Assembly (NCBI GenBank): GCA_002317435.1
Contig: DCIQ01000021.1
Span: 1-9,360, forward strand
From: Bacteroidales bacterium UBA1722
GTDB taxonomy: Bacteria; Bacteroidota; Bacteroidia; Bacteroidales; UBA932
Direction: 5' to 3'
Length of the DNA: 9,360 nucleotides
Both the position numbers and the translations under genes were made by a program. Shown one piece after another: positions 1 through 6,011 of this stretch. Each line of letters begins with the position of its first letter. The first letter of the stretch is position 1. The notes beneath the pieces are model-generated. The model saw only the letters and a list, made by a program, of their open reading frames with translations, had not been told where the DNA came from and did no database searches.

Positions 1-749
1 CCTCCGAAGATGAGTTCAAACCCAGTGACATCATGAAGATATTCAGGAACAAGATGTTCTGGATCGTGGCGCTGCTGTGTGTCCTCTACTATTCCGCCAT
101 ATTCCCGTTCCAGAGATATGCCACCAACTTCCTGGAGTGCACCCTCAGGATTCCGTCCGCACAGGCTGCCGATATGTTCAGATGGTTCCCCATCCTGGCG
201 ATGGTATTGACGCCGTTCCTCGGAGCGTTCCTGGACCATAAGGGAAAAGGTGCATCGATGCTGATGGCCGGTGCCCTCATAATGATAGTCTGCCACGCTT
301 CATTCGCATTCCTGCTTCCACTGTATCCGAGCAAGTCTCTGGCGATGGTACTGATAGTGGTTCTCGGGGTTTCCTTCTCGCTGGTGCCCGCCGCGCTGTG
401 GCCCAGCGTTCCCAAGATCATCCCCGCCACCTATCTTGGAAGCGCATACTCCCTCATCTTCTGGATTCAGAACATAGGTCTGTGCTTCGTGCCCAAAATC
501 ATCGGCAATGTCCTCTCCGCTTCGAATCCCGGAGTCGAACAGGCCCGTTCCGCGGCAGCCGGGATGATAGAAGAGGGGGCTCTCGATGCTTCCGCCCTCT
601 ATACCCAGTCCGATCTGCTTTACAATTATACGTCTCCTATGATTATCTTCACTTCTTTCGGTGTGCTGGCATTCATCATCGGTATAGTTCTCAAGGCTGA
701 AGACAGGAGAAAGGGTTATGGGCTTGAACTTCCGAACATCAGGGGCTGA
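1..749 (+). CDS. MFS transporter, MFSD1-like, C-terminal half (5' partial)
   Basis: This is the C-terminal half (about six membrane helices) of a major facilitator superfamily permease that runs off the left edge. The frame is open from base 3, and the residues before the ATG at 33 (SEDEFKPSDI) align with the central linker of the next gene (KEDEFRLRDA), so that ATG is internal and not the start. Shared landmarks are the second motif-A-like loop (GAFLDHKGKG, compare GALVDRVGHG downstream), the block SLVPAALWPSVPK and the block WIQNIGL. The last two blocks recall eukaryotic MFSD1, known as a lysosomal dipeptide uniporter, but the substrate here cannot be read from sequence. Between the last two helices it has a roughly 40-residue insertion (about 520-640) that the downstream paralogue lacks. 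Its end overlaps the next gene by 32 nt, so the two are probably co-transcribed. MFS assignment is very secure; the MFSD1-like subgroup is moderate. Confidence 0.9.
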   Translation, partial: SEDEFKPSDIMKIFRNKMFWIVALLCVLYYSAIFPFQRYATNFLECTLRIPSAQAADMFRWFPILAMVLTPFLGAFLDHKGKGASMLMAGALIMIVCHASFAFLLPLYPSKSLAMVLIVVLGVSFSLVPAALWPSVPKIIPATYLGSAYSLIFWIQNIGLCFVPKIIGNVLSASNPGVEQARSAAAGMIEEGALDASALYTQSDLLYNYTSPMIIFTSFGVLAFIIGIVLKAEDRRKGYGLELPNIRG

Positions 750-2133
750 CGGACTGAATTCAGGCAAGAGGTTTACGGGAGTGAGATGGATAGTGCTTGT
801 CTGTCTCGCTCTTGTTATGTTCGCGTCCTATTTTTTCGACGATATATTCTCCACCGTCAGCCAGCTGTTCCAGAATCCGGACGGCATAGCTCTGGGTTGG
901 GACATGAAGGATTACGGTTATTACAAGAGCGCCTACTCGCTGCTGTGTGTATTCGGGGGACTGATTATTTGTGGAATTCTGATCGACAAGTGGGGGGTGC
1001 GTGTTACAGGTTCCGTCTTCGTCGGTCTGATGCTGCTGGGGGCGTCGTCGATAAGGTATGCGATTTCGGAGTCTTTCGCTGCCGGTGCTCTGTGCGGGTG
1101 GCTCGGAGGCTTTTTTGACAAGCCGTCGCTGGCTCTTGCGTATGCTGGGTGTGCCGTATTCGGTCTAGGCAGCGAGATCGCCGGGGTGGCGGTGAACCGT
1201 TCCATATCCAAATGGTTCAAGGGACGCGAGATAGCGCTGGCCATGGGTATCCAGCTGGCTCTGGCCCGGCTTGGGACCGCTTCCGCGATGATTCTGGTCC
1301 CCCGTATGATCAACACCTCCTACGATGTCATTCCCTATTCCGAAACGGGCCGCAGTGCCGCCATAGGCCTCTCCCTGATTCTGGCCGGGGTGCTCACCTG
1401 GGGGATTTTCGTGGCTCTGGATGCGCGGAGGGACAGAAAAGAACGCACCTGCGCAGAAGCGGATATTGCCTCCGGCAATATCATCTCCCGCCCGAAGGAG
1501 GATGAGTTCCGTCTCCGGGATGCGGTGGGGGTCCTGAAGAACCGGAATTTCCTGCTGCTCAGCCTGCTGTGCGTGACGTTCTACTGCTGTATAGTGTCGT
1601 TCCGCAAGTTCGCTTCGGCCATCGTCATCCCACGTTTCGAGGTGGATGCGGCCGTGGCCTCCGTGATGGTGTCGATGATCCCGTTCTGCACTCTGATGTT
1701 CGCTCCGCTGTTCGGGGCGCTGGTGGACCGCGTGGGACACGGGACCAAGATTATGGTGACGGGTGCCTGTATGGTGGCTTTCGCCCACCTCATTCTGGCT
1801 TTCGCCCCTTCGGGCTCCTTTTACGGGTATATCGGGATTTGCCTGCTGGGTATCGGATATTCGCTGGTGCCTGCGGCGATGTGGCCGTCGATACCCAAGA
1901 TGCTTCCGGAGAAGGTCTTGGGGACTGCGTTCTCGGTGGTGTATTGGATTCAGAATATGGGTCTTATGCTCGTGCCGATGGCTGTGGGCGGCATTATGGA
2001 ACGTTTTTCCGATCCCGAGGCCGCTGCCGTGCATGCGGAATATCTGTTCATCGGCATCTCCGCCATAGCCATCGTCTCGGCGGTGCTTTTCTCGCGGATT
2101 TCAGACAGGCATCCCGAACTGGGGCTGGATTAG
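718..2133 (+). CDS. MFS transporter, MFSD1-like, complete
   Basis: A complete 471-residue inner-membrane permease with about 12 predicted helices, six on each side of a charged central linker (about residues 235-265). Motif A appears as GILIDKWGVRV (86-96) and again as GALVDRVGHGTK (333-344). The block KWFKGREIALAMGIQLALAR (165-184) and the C-terminal blocks SLVPAAMWPSIPK (382-394) and WIQNMGL (410-416) resemble animal MFSD1 as I remember it. I therefore favour a small peptide or other small organic solute as substrate, which is inference. The ATG at 718 is preceded by AGGAGA at 705-710, an unusually good ribosome binding site for this phylum, and lies inside the end of the upstream paralogue (32-nt overlap in another frame). 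The pair arose by tandem duplication and diverged; they could act as two separate carriers or as a hetero-oligomer. No terminator is visible after the stop. Confidence 0.92.
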   Translation: MGLNFRTSGADGLNSGKRFTGVRWIVLVCLALVMFASYFFDDIFSTVSQLFQNPDGIALGWDMKDYGYYKSAYSLLCVFGGLIICGILIDKWGVRVTGSVFVGLMLLGASSIRYAISESFAAGALCGWLGGFFDKPSLALAYAGCAVFGLGSEIAGVAVNRSISKWFKGREIALAMGIQLALARLGTASAMILVPRMINTSYDVIPYSETGRSAAIGLSLILAGVLTWGIFVALDARRDRKERTCAEADIASGNIISRPKEDEFRLRDAVGVLKNRNFLLLSLLCVTFYCCIVSFRKFASAIVIPRFEVDAAVASVMVSMIPFCTLMFAPLFGALVDRVGHGTKIMVTGACMVAFAHLILAFAPSGSFYGYIGICLLGIGYSLVPAAMWPSIPKMLPEKVLGTAFSVVYWIQNMGLMLVPMAVGGIMERFSDPEAAAVHAEYLFIGISAIAIVSAVLFSRISDRHPELGLD

Positions 2134-2173
2134 AAGGCGTTCAAAATCTGACAATATCATCAATCCGGTCAAC

Positions 2174-2596
2174 GTGCCGCAGGAGACAGCCGATTTTTTC
2201 AACAATAACAAGCTGCCGTCCTATGACGGTCCGTTGAATCACGGTTGTCCTGCGATATCGGGTGATTCATTATGCATCGTGAACAGTATGGAGGAGCTGG
2301 GGGTTCTGGCTCCTGATGCCGGGACTCTGCCTGATATTGATTTTGAAAGATATACCCTCATCGTCGGGTATGTCAGCTTTTTTACTCCCGGATATTATCT
2401 GGAAGACCAATATATATCTTCAGGCGAAAACGGTTTGACGTTGGTAGTTCGATATAAGTATTATTCAGACATCCTTTATCATCGTTTTGACGACATGTAT
2501 GTTTATGAATATTATTGGGGTCTGTATGAAAAGATCTCCGAGGGCACCATCACGTCCCATGTAAAACTACATGCCGTGGATTCTCGTGAGGAGTGA
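2174..2596 (+). CDS. Lipoprotein-like hypothetical protein, N-terminally truncated (probable gene remnant)
   Basis: This reads as the mature part of a small Bacteroidota exported protein without its signal peptide. The only usable start is a GTG at 2174 with no ribosome binding site before it. However, the reading frame is already open from 2069, and the codons before the GTG (SDNIINPVN, from 2141) look like the usual segment just after a lipobox cysteine. No ATG lies in frame between 2069 and 2174. The upstream part of the frame is transporter coding sequence in another frame, so the signal peptide is gone and not merely mis-called. The body has the blocks CIVNSMEEL, IDFERYTLIVGY and YYWGLYEKI, a pattern I recognise from small Bacteroidota lipoproteins of unknown function but cannot name. 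The downstream end is intact, with no internal stop. Most likely a decaying fragment fused close behind the transporter stop codon at 2133; a functional cytoplasmic protein is less likely. Confidence 0.55.
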   Translation: MPQETADFFNNNKLPSYDGPLNHGCPAISGDSLCIVNSMEELGVLAPDAGTLPDIDFERYTLIVGYVSFFTPGYYLEDQYISSGENGLTLVVRYKYYSDILYHRFDDMYVYEYYWGLYEKISEGTITSHVKLHAVDSREE

Positions 2597-2645
2597 CCGT
2601 ATGGCTCATGGCAGGTGGTTGTAGGGTTGTGTGATTCGTACCATG

Positions 2646-2665
2646 ACGATTACAAACATAATCGT
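2646..2665. repeat. Small inverted repeat beyond the ATPase stop codon
   Basis: Perfect 7-bp arms ACGATTA and TAATCGT enclose a 6-nt loop, starting 4 bp beyond the TAA of the minus-strand ATPase gene. It could be a weak transcript-end hairpin, but no T-run follows it on the minus strand, so an intrinsic terminator is not supported. Confidence 0.3.
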
Positions 2666-2669
2666 GGAT

Positions 2670-4106
2670 TTACTGGAACAGGTCATCCAATGTCACTACC
2701 GACTGGATCGCGGAAGAGTGGGAGTTGTTCTTGAGTCCGTATGTGGTGACGAGGGTGGTGATTATGGATTTTCTGGTTCCGGTCTCGGAGATGAAAGTGC
2801 TGAGTCTGTTTTCAAGTTTTTTCTCCTCATCGGCAGAGAAAGCATATTCATCTTTTGAATACTTCATCTCGCATACCGAGATAGTGTCGTCTTTTCTGTC
2901 TATCAGAAGATCTATCTGGGCTTTCTGTGCTGAACGCCAACTGCATGCCAGTGTCAGTACTCCGGATATCCCCAATGCTTTCTTGATCTCTTTCAAATGG
3001 TTCAGGCAGAGCATCTCAAAGGCCAGTCCCGACCACGTCCCGTGCAGCGGTGAAGAATAGTTCGAGGTCCAGAAGTGAGTGTCCTGATAGTGGTTTTCAC
3101 AGATGAAACGATAGTGAAACAGTGAATAGGGGTCGATCATCTGATATAATGTGTCCGGACGGACTTTCTCGTCTTCAACTCGTCTGATACTTCCGAAAGG
3201 GTCATAAGAACGGATGAATCCACATTCTTCTATCTCTTCGAGCATCTTTGAGAATGCACCGTTGTTTTCCAGTCCGGTCGATTTGAGCAGTTCCTGTCGG
3301 GTCGCTCCGATGCCCTTTTCTGATAGGGCTGCCATTATTTTCTTGTGGTTGGCCGATTTTCTGTAGAGAGCCTGGAATATTTCATTGAATTCGTTTTTCA
3401 GGGGGGCTTGTTCTCCGAAAAAGAGGGTGTCGATGTTCTGTGCCAGACTCTTGGATCTGTCCAGCAGGGAGAGGTAATATGGTATTCCTCCCATTATCAT
3501 ATAGCATTCGGCTATCTGTTTTCTTGAATAGGAGAAGCCCTTTTTTACGAGAAAATATTCCATCTGGGAGAGGTTCAGCGGATCCAGCCGCAGAGGTATT
3601 CCGGTGAGGCGTTTATGCAGACCACCTGTTTCGTGGATGATGTTGTCAAGCATCCACGATGTCGCACTGCCGCATACTATCAGTTTGATGTCATCCCTGA
3701 GCGCTGCCCACTCATTCCAGAAACTGTCCACAGCACTGACAAATCCTGATTTCGGAGTGTCCATCCATGGAAGTTCATCGATAAATATGATTTTCTTTCC
3801 TTTTGGGAGACTCTCTATGTATCTGGACAGGTCATAGAATGCCAGTATCCAGTTGTTCCTGATAGAGAGTTCGGAACTACCGGAGGCGCGCTGGAGCGCT
3901 ATGGCGAAATTTATCAGTTGCTCGTTCCTCGGCCTCTGATAAATCCCTGTCACGAAAAAGCAGAAGTGATCCTCCGCTGCAGTGCGGATGAGCATCGTCT
4001 TCCCTACACGCCTTCTTCCATATACTGCGATGAATTCAGATTTGTCAGATGCTAACTGTGTCCTGATTCGTTTGAGTTCCTGCTCACGTCCGATGAATGT
4101 CTCCAT
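2670..4106 (-). CDS. AAA+ ATP-binding protein with DUF234-like PD-(D/E)xK C-terminal domain
   Basis: A 478-residue cytoplasmic protein of the 'archaeal ATPase'/DUF234 family, which is often multi-copy in Bacteroidota, spirochaetes and archaea and has no settled function. The Walker A loop is GRRRVGKT (30-37), Walker B IIFIDELPWM (106-115, D110/E111), and a sensor-like segment LIVCGSATS follows at 142-150. A winged-helix-like region (about 268-300) comes next. The C-terminus has the conserved E364, D399 (AQIDLLIDR) and E413-x-K415 (CEMKYS), the layout of a PD-(D/E)xK nuclease fold, so the key acidic and lysine positions are present. The start was set at the ATG at 4106: homologues typically begin METFIGREQEL, and a promoter -7 box (4124-4131) lies inside the longer reading frame that would start with TTG at 4178. 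It stands alone between a gene remnant and a divergent toxin-antitoxin pair, which fits accessory DNA. A role in defence or mobile-element biology is only inference. Confidence 0.88.
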   Translation of the reverse strand: METFIGREQELKRIRTQLASDKSEFIAVYGRRRVGKTMLIRTAAEDHFCFFVTGIYQRPRNEQLINFAIALQRASGSSELSIRNNWILAFYDLSRYIESLPKGKKIIFIDELPWMDTPKSGFVSAVDSFWNEWAALRDDIKLIVCGSATSWMLDNIIHETGGLHKRLTGIPLRLDPLNLSQMEYFLVKKGFSYSRKQIAECYMIMGGIPYYLSLLDRSKSLAQNIDTLFFGEQAPLKNEFNEIFQALYRKSANHKKIMAALSEKGIGATRQELLKSTGLENNGAFSKMLEEIEECGFIRSYDPFGSIRRVEDEKVRPDTLYQMIDPYSLFHYRFICENHYQDTHFWTSNYSSPLHGTWSGLAFEMLCLNHLKEIKKALGISGVLTLACSWRSAQKAQIDLLIDRKDDTISVCEMKYSKDEYAFSADEEKKLENRLSTFISETGTRKSIITTLVTTYGLKNNSHSSAIQSVVTLDDLFQ

Positions 4107-4123
4107 AATTACGATAATTTGCG

Positions 4124-4154
4124 CAAAGGTATTGATAAAAGTATATTTGAGCAA
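4124..4154 (-). promoter_or_regulatory. Bacteroidota-type promoter of the ATPase gene
   Basis: Read on the minus strand, TACCTTTG (4131-4124) fits the -7 consensus TAnnTTTG exactly. A CTTG/TTG -33 element (TTG at 4154-4152) lies 20 nt upstream. The ATG at 4106 follows the -7 box by 17 nt, leaving a very short leader. The -33 element sits inside the left arm of the palindrome at 4142-4183. Confidence 0.6.
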
Positions 4155-4183
4155 GTTATTCATCGATAACTTGCTCAAATATA
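4142..4183. repeat. Perfect 18-bp inverted repeat (palindromic operator candidate)
   Basis: The arm TATATTTGAGCAAGTTAT (4142-4159) is repeated in exact reverse complement at 4166-4183, with a 6-nt spacer. Perfect 18-bp arms cannot be chance in a window of this size. The left arm covers the -33 element of the ATPase promoter, so a bound dimeric regulator would block that promoter. There is no T-tract on either side, so it is not a typical terminator. Alternatives are a cruciform site or a remnant end of a mobile element. Confidence 0.8.
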
Positions 4184-4393
4184 TTAAAAGATGTGTATTT
4201 ACGCTACTTATCCGCGGGCGGGGCGGCTCTGTGGCAGGCTGCTTGATATTTCAAAACTTGGATTTATTTCGAAAATCGTTCATAATTAATTTCTTGTAGG
4301 AAAAAATCATTACCTTCGAAACAGAAGCAAGCGATTCAAGTGATTTTTATGATGACTTAAGCAGGTTAAGACGGGTTTCCTAAAACAAATAAT

Positions 4394-4421
4394 ATTATAA
4401 CAGTTTGCGATTCGTTATAAT
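4394..4421. promoter_or_regulatory. Dyad around the antitoxin -33 box (candidate autorepression operator)
   Basis: The perfect 8-bp arms ATTATAAC (4394-4401) and GTTATAAT (4414-4421) are 12 bp apart and straddle the -33 element of the toxin-antitoxin promoter. AbrB/MazE-type antitoxins usually repress their own operon by binding such dyads, so this is the likely operator. Binding itself is inferred. Confidence 0.5.
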
Positions 4422-4436
4422 GTTTTTATATCTTTG
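4404..4436 (+). promoter_or_regulatory. Bacteroidota-type promoter of the toxin-antitoxin operon
   Basis: The -33 element TTTG (4404-4407) and the -7 element TATCTTTG (4429-4436) both match the primary sigma factor consensus of the phylum, with 21 nt between them. The antitoxin ATG at 4460 follows the -7 box by 23 nt. The octamer TTTGCGAT occurs twice, at 4404-4411 and 4433-4440, overlapping each promoter element. Confidence 0.65.
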
Positions 4437-4459
4437 CGATGAAATAAAAAGACAATATC

Positions 4460-4753
4460 ATGACGGTTCCTGTGTCATTGGTGAAAGTTGGTAACAGTCA
4501 GGCATTCATTATTCCGTCGAAGATTCTCAAGAAGATGAATGTCAGGGAGAATTCGACATTCGAGCTCTCTTTCGGAGGGAATTCGATTCTTCAGATACGG
4601 AAAATAGATTCTGAAGATAAACTGGTTTTCCCGAAAGTAGCGGTTCCTGAACTGACTGAAGAAGAGATGGATGCATTTATGGACGGTCTTGTATCCATAT
4701 CGGCCGAAGAGATCGGAAACGATGAGCGGATGGCATATATTCTTGGCAGGTGA
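4460..4753 (+). CDS. AbrB/MazE/SpoVT-family antitoxin
   Basis: A 97-residue DNA-binding antitoxin. Residues 1-50 form the swapped-hairpin AbrB fold: VSLVKVGNSQAFIIPSKIL is the typical 'k.GnS..i.iP..il' signature, followed by a short strand and FELSFGGNSILQIRK. The acidic C-terminal tail (about 62-97, ELTEEEMDAFMDGL) is the part that normally wraps the partner toxin. It is the first gene of the operon and its TGA overlaps the toxin ATG by one base (TGATG), so the two are translationally coupled. The promoter is immediately upstream and carries a dyad that this protein probably binds. No ribosome binding site is evident, as is usual in the phylum. Family assignment is secure; the exact subtype name is not. 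Confidence 0.85.
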   Translation: MTVPVSLVKVGNSQAFIIPSKILKKMNVRENSTFELSFGGNSILQIRKIDSEDKLVFPKVAVPELTEEEMDAFMDGLVSISAEEIGNDERMAYILGR

Positions 4754-5160
4754 TGAAGATATTTCTGGATTCAAACATTTTTATCGACATGCTGGTCCCG
4801 AGAGAGAACAGGGAGGATAATATGAATGCTGCCAAACTTCTGAAACTTTCAGCGCTGGAGGATTTTGACTTCTTCGTTTCTCCTATTACCGTGTCTGTCG
4901 GTTTCTATGTTACGAGGAAAGACAGCGGGGCCGTTGAGAAAATACATTCCAGACTTCAGAATATGTCTGTTCTTCCGATGGATTCAGGCGATGTCCGCTT
5001 CGCTTTGGAGTCGGAACTCCCGGATAAGGAAGATGCCATGCAGATGTCATGTGCAGACAGGGCCGGATGTGAACTGATAATCACCCGGGATTCCAGACAC
5101 TTTCAGAATTCTCCTGTCCCTGTGATGTCCCCTGCTGCTTTTTTCAGCAGACTGGTGTGA
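4753..5160 (+). CDS. PIN-domain ribonuclease toxin (VapC-like)
   Basis: A 135-residue PIN-domain protein, expected to be a Mg2+-dependent RNase held inactive by the antitoxin encoded just upstream. The N-terminus MKIFLDSNIFID gives the first catalytic aspartate D6, with N8 and D12 nearby. The later acidic cluster is DKEDAMQMSCA (91-101; E93, D94), then CELIITRDSRHF (106-117; D113), and the end VPVMSPAAFF fits the usual 'v.tP..fl' C-terminus. The acidic residue that many PIN proteins carry after the second strand is replaced (VSPITVSVGFYV, 42-53), which I recall being common in PIN_3-type members of this phylum. I chose the ATG at 4753 (TGATG overlap with the antitoxin) over the GTG three bases earlier. 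Its stop codon overlaps a possible third small gene. Confidence 0.85.
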   Translation: MKIFLDSNIFIDMLVPRENREDNMNAAKLLKLSALEDFDFFVSPITVSVGFYVTRKDSGAVEKIHSRLQNMSVLPMDSGDVRFALESELPDKEDAMQMSCADRAGCELIITRDSRHFQNSPVPVMSPAAFFSRLV

Positions 5161-5264
5161 CATGTGTTTTATGCGGCCGGGCCAAGACGAAGTACGCATA
5201 CGGTTCAAATTATTTATGCACACCCTGCCGCATGAACAGAAAAGTCGGAAATCCTGAAAGGTGA
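5157..5264 (+). CDS. Putative 35-residue CxxC...CxxC zinc-knuckle mini-protein
   Basis: A very short reading frame starting with GTG at 5157 inside the stop of the PIN toxin (GTGA overlap) and ending at TGA 5262-5264. It encodes two CxxC pairs, CVLC (3-6) and CTPC (21-24), separated by 14 residues, with a basic tail (RMNRKV). That is the layout of a zinc ribbon or knuckle. The precise cysteine pattern and the coupled start make a chance frame unlikely. It could be a third member of the toxin-antitoxin operon, a small nucleic-acid-binding protein, or the tail of a larger zinc-ribbon gene now lost. No homologous family is recognised. The competing frame from ATG 5162 (31 codons) shows no pattern. 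Confidence 0.45.
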   Translation: MTCVLCGRAKTKYAYGSNYLCTPCRMNRKVGNPER

Positions 5265-5289
5265 CGCCCCACCTGAGGAGATATCTGTT

Positions 5290-5334
5290 TTTTTTGGCTA
5301 AGCGGTCAATGAATGATGACCGCTAGCCAAAAAA
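5290..5334. repeat. Long hairpin before the HAD gene
   Basis: The left arm is six T, GGCTA, one bulged A, then GCGGTCA (5290-5308). The right arm is TGACCGC, TAGCC and six A (5317-5334), with an 8-nt loop (5309-5316). The stem is about 18 bp with a single bulge. The T and A runs pair with each other, so no free T-run follows on either strand and a standard intrinsic terminator is not supported. It separates the accessory stretch from the HAD gene and could act in the mRNA leader or mark a recombination boundary. Confidence 0.65.
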
Positions 5335-5360
5335 CAAGCGAAAGGTATTATCTTCGCGGC

Positions 5361-6011
5361 ATGAAAATCAAACTGGTTATTTTGGATTTTGACGGGACTC
5401 TGGGGGATACCCGGAGGAATATTCTGGAATCGCTTCAGGAAGTTATGAGGACGGCGGGATGGAGGGTGGCTTCCGTCGAGGAGTGCGACGCCACCATCGG
5501 GGTGCCGCTCAAGGAAGGGTTCAGGATGCTCTATCCTGAACTTACTGATGCAGAACTTGACGGCTGCTGTGCCACATACAGGAAATTCTTTTTCGCGAAC
5601 TGTGAGAATCTGGTTCCGGACGTTTTCCCGCACGTGCGGGAGACACTGGAAGAGATGCAGGGCAGGGGGATGGTGATGACCATCGCATCCTCACGGAACA
5701 GACCGTCGCTTCTGATGTTCCTTGAACGGATGGGACTGAAACAGTACTTCTCCTATATTCTCGGCGGAGAAGACGCCGCCAAGGCCAAACCGGACCCGGA
5801 ACCTGTCCTGAAGACCATGAGGGATCTGGGTTATGCTCCGGAGGAGACCCTCGTCGTGGGCGATACCAATTATGACATACTGATGGGGTGCCGGGCAGGG
5901 GCCCACACCTGCGGAGTCACCTACGGTGTAGGTACACGGGCACAACTCGAAGAAGCCGGCGCAGAGTGTCTGATAGACGATTTCGGTAAAATCATTGAAA
6001 TTTTTCAGTAG
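5361..6011 (+). CDS. HAD-family phosphatase, phosphoglycolate phosphatase-like
   Basis: A 216-residue cytoplasmic hydrolase of the HAD superfamily, subfamily I with an alpha-helical cap. Motif I is DFDGTL (nucleophile D9, acid/base D11), motif II is in MTIASS (S110), motif III is K143 in KAKPDPEP, and motif IV is VVGDTNYD (D168, D172). The cap lies between about residues 15 and 85. The length and motif spacing fit Gph/PpaX-type enzymes that hydrolyse phosphoglycolate or pyrophosphate; the true substrate cannot be decided from sequence. The ATG at 5361 gives the family-typical start MKIKLVILDFDGT. The in-frame ATGs at 5313 and 5316 would add 16 unrelated residues encoded by the hairpin arm. 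The next gene starts 66 nt downstream on the same strand. Confidence 0.88.
   Translation: MKIKLVILDFDGTLGDTRRNILESLQEVMRTAGWRVASVEECDATIGVPLKEGFRMLYPELTDAELDGCCATYRKFFFANCENLVPDVFPHVRETLEEMQGRGMVMTIASSRNRPSLLMFLERMGLKQYFSYILGGEDAAKAKPDPEPVLKTMRDLGYAPEETLVVGDTNYDILMGCRAGAHTCGVTYGVGTRAQLEEAGAECLIDDFGKIIEIFQ

Larger units (their letters stand above)
4107..4459. other. 353-bp divergent intergenic region
   Basis: This gap separates the minus-strand ATPase from the plus-strand toxin-antitoxin pair. At its left end are the ATPase promoter and the large palindrome; at its right end are the antitoxin promoter and a smaller dyad. The middle (about 4184-4390) is AT-rich except for a short GC-rich block at 4212-4242. 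I find no convincing open frame, tRNA or known structured RNA there. Confidence 0.6.

Noticed and set aside
2631..2858. Plus-strand 75-codon frame over the end of the ATPase gene.
   Set aside because: It lies almost wholly antisense to the well-supported ATPase coding region and shows no recognisable pattern.
2150..4461. The 11-mer GACAATATCAT occurs at 2150-2160 and 4451-4461, possibly marking direct repeats of an insertion.
   Set aside because: Several 11-mer repeats are expected by chance in a window of this size, and neither copy lies at a clear element end.
5171..5233. Distant inverted repeat ATGCGGC / GCCGCAT after the toxin as a terminator.
   Set aside because: The arms are only 7 bp, lie 49 bp apart with no T-run, and are better explained as codons of the cysteine-rich mini-frame.
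5349..5356. TATCTTCG as a -7 box for the HAD gene.
   Set aside because: It has one mismatch, lies only 4 nt before the ATG at 5361, and has no -33 element at the right distance.
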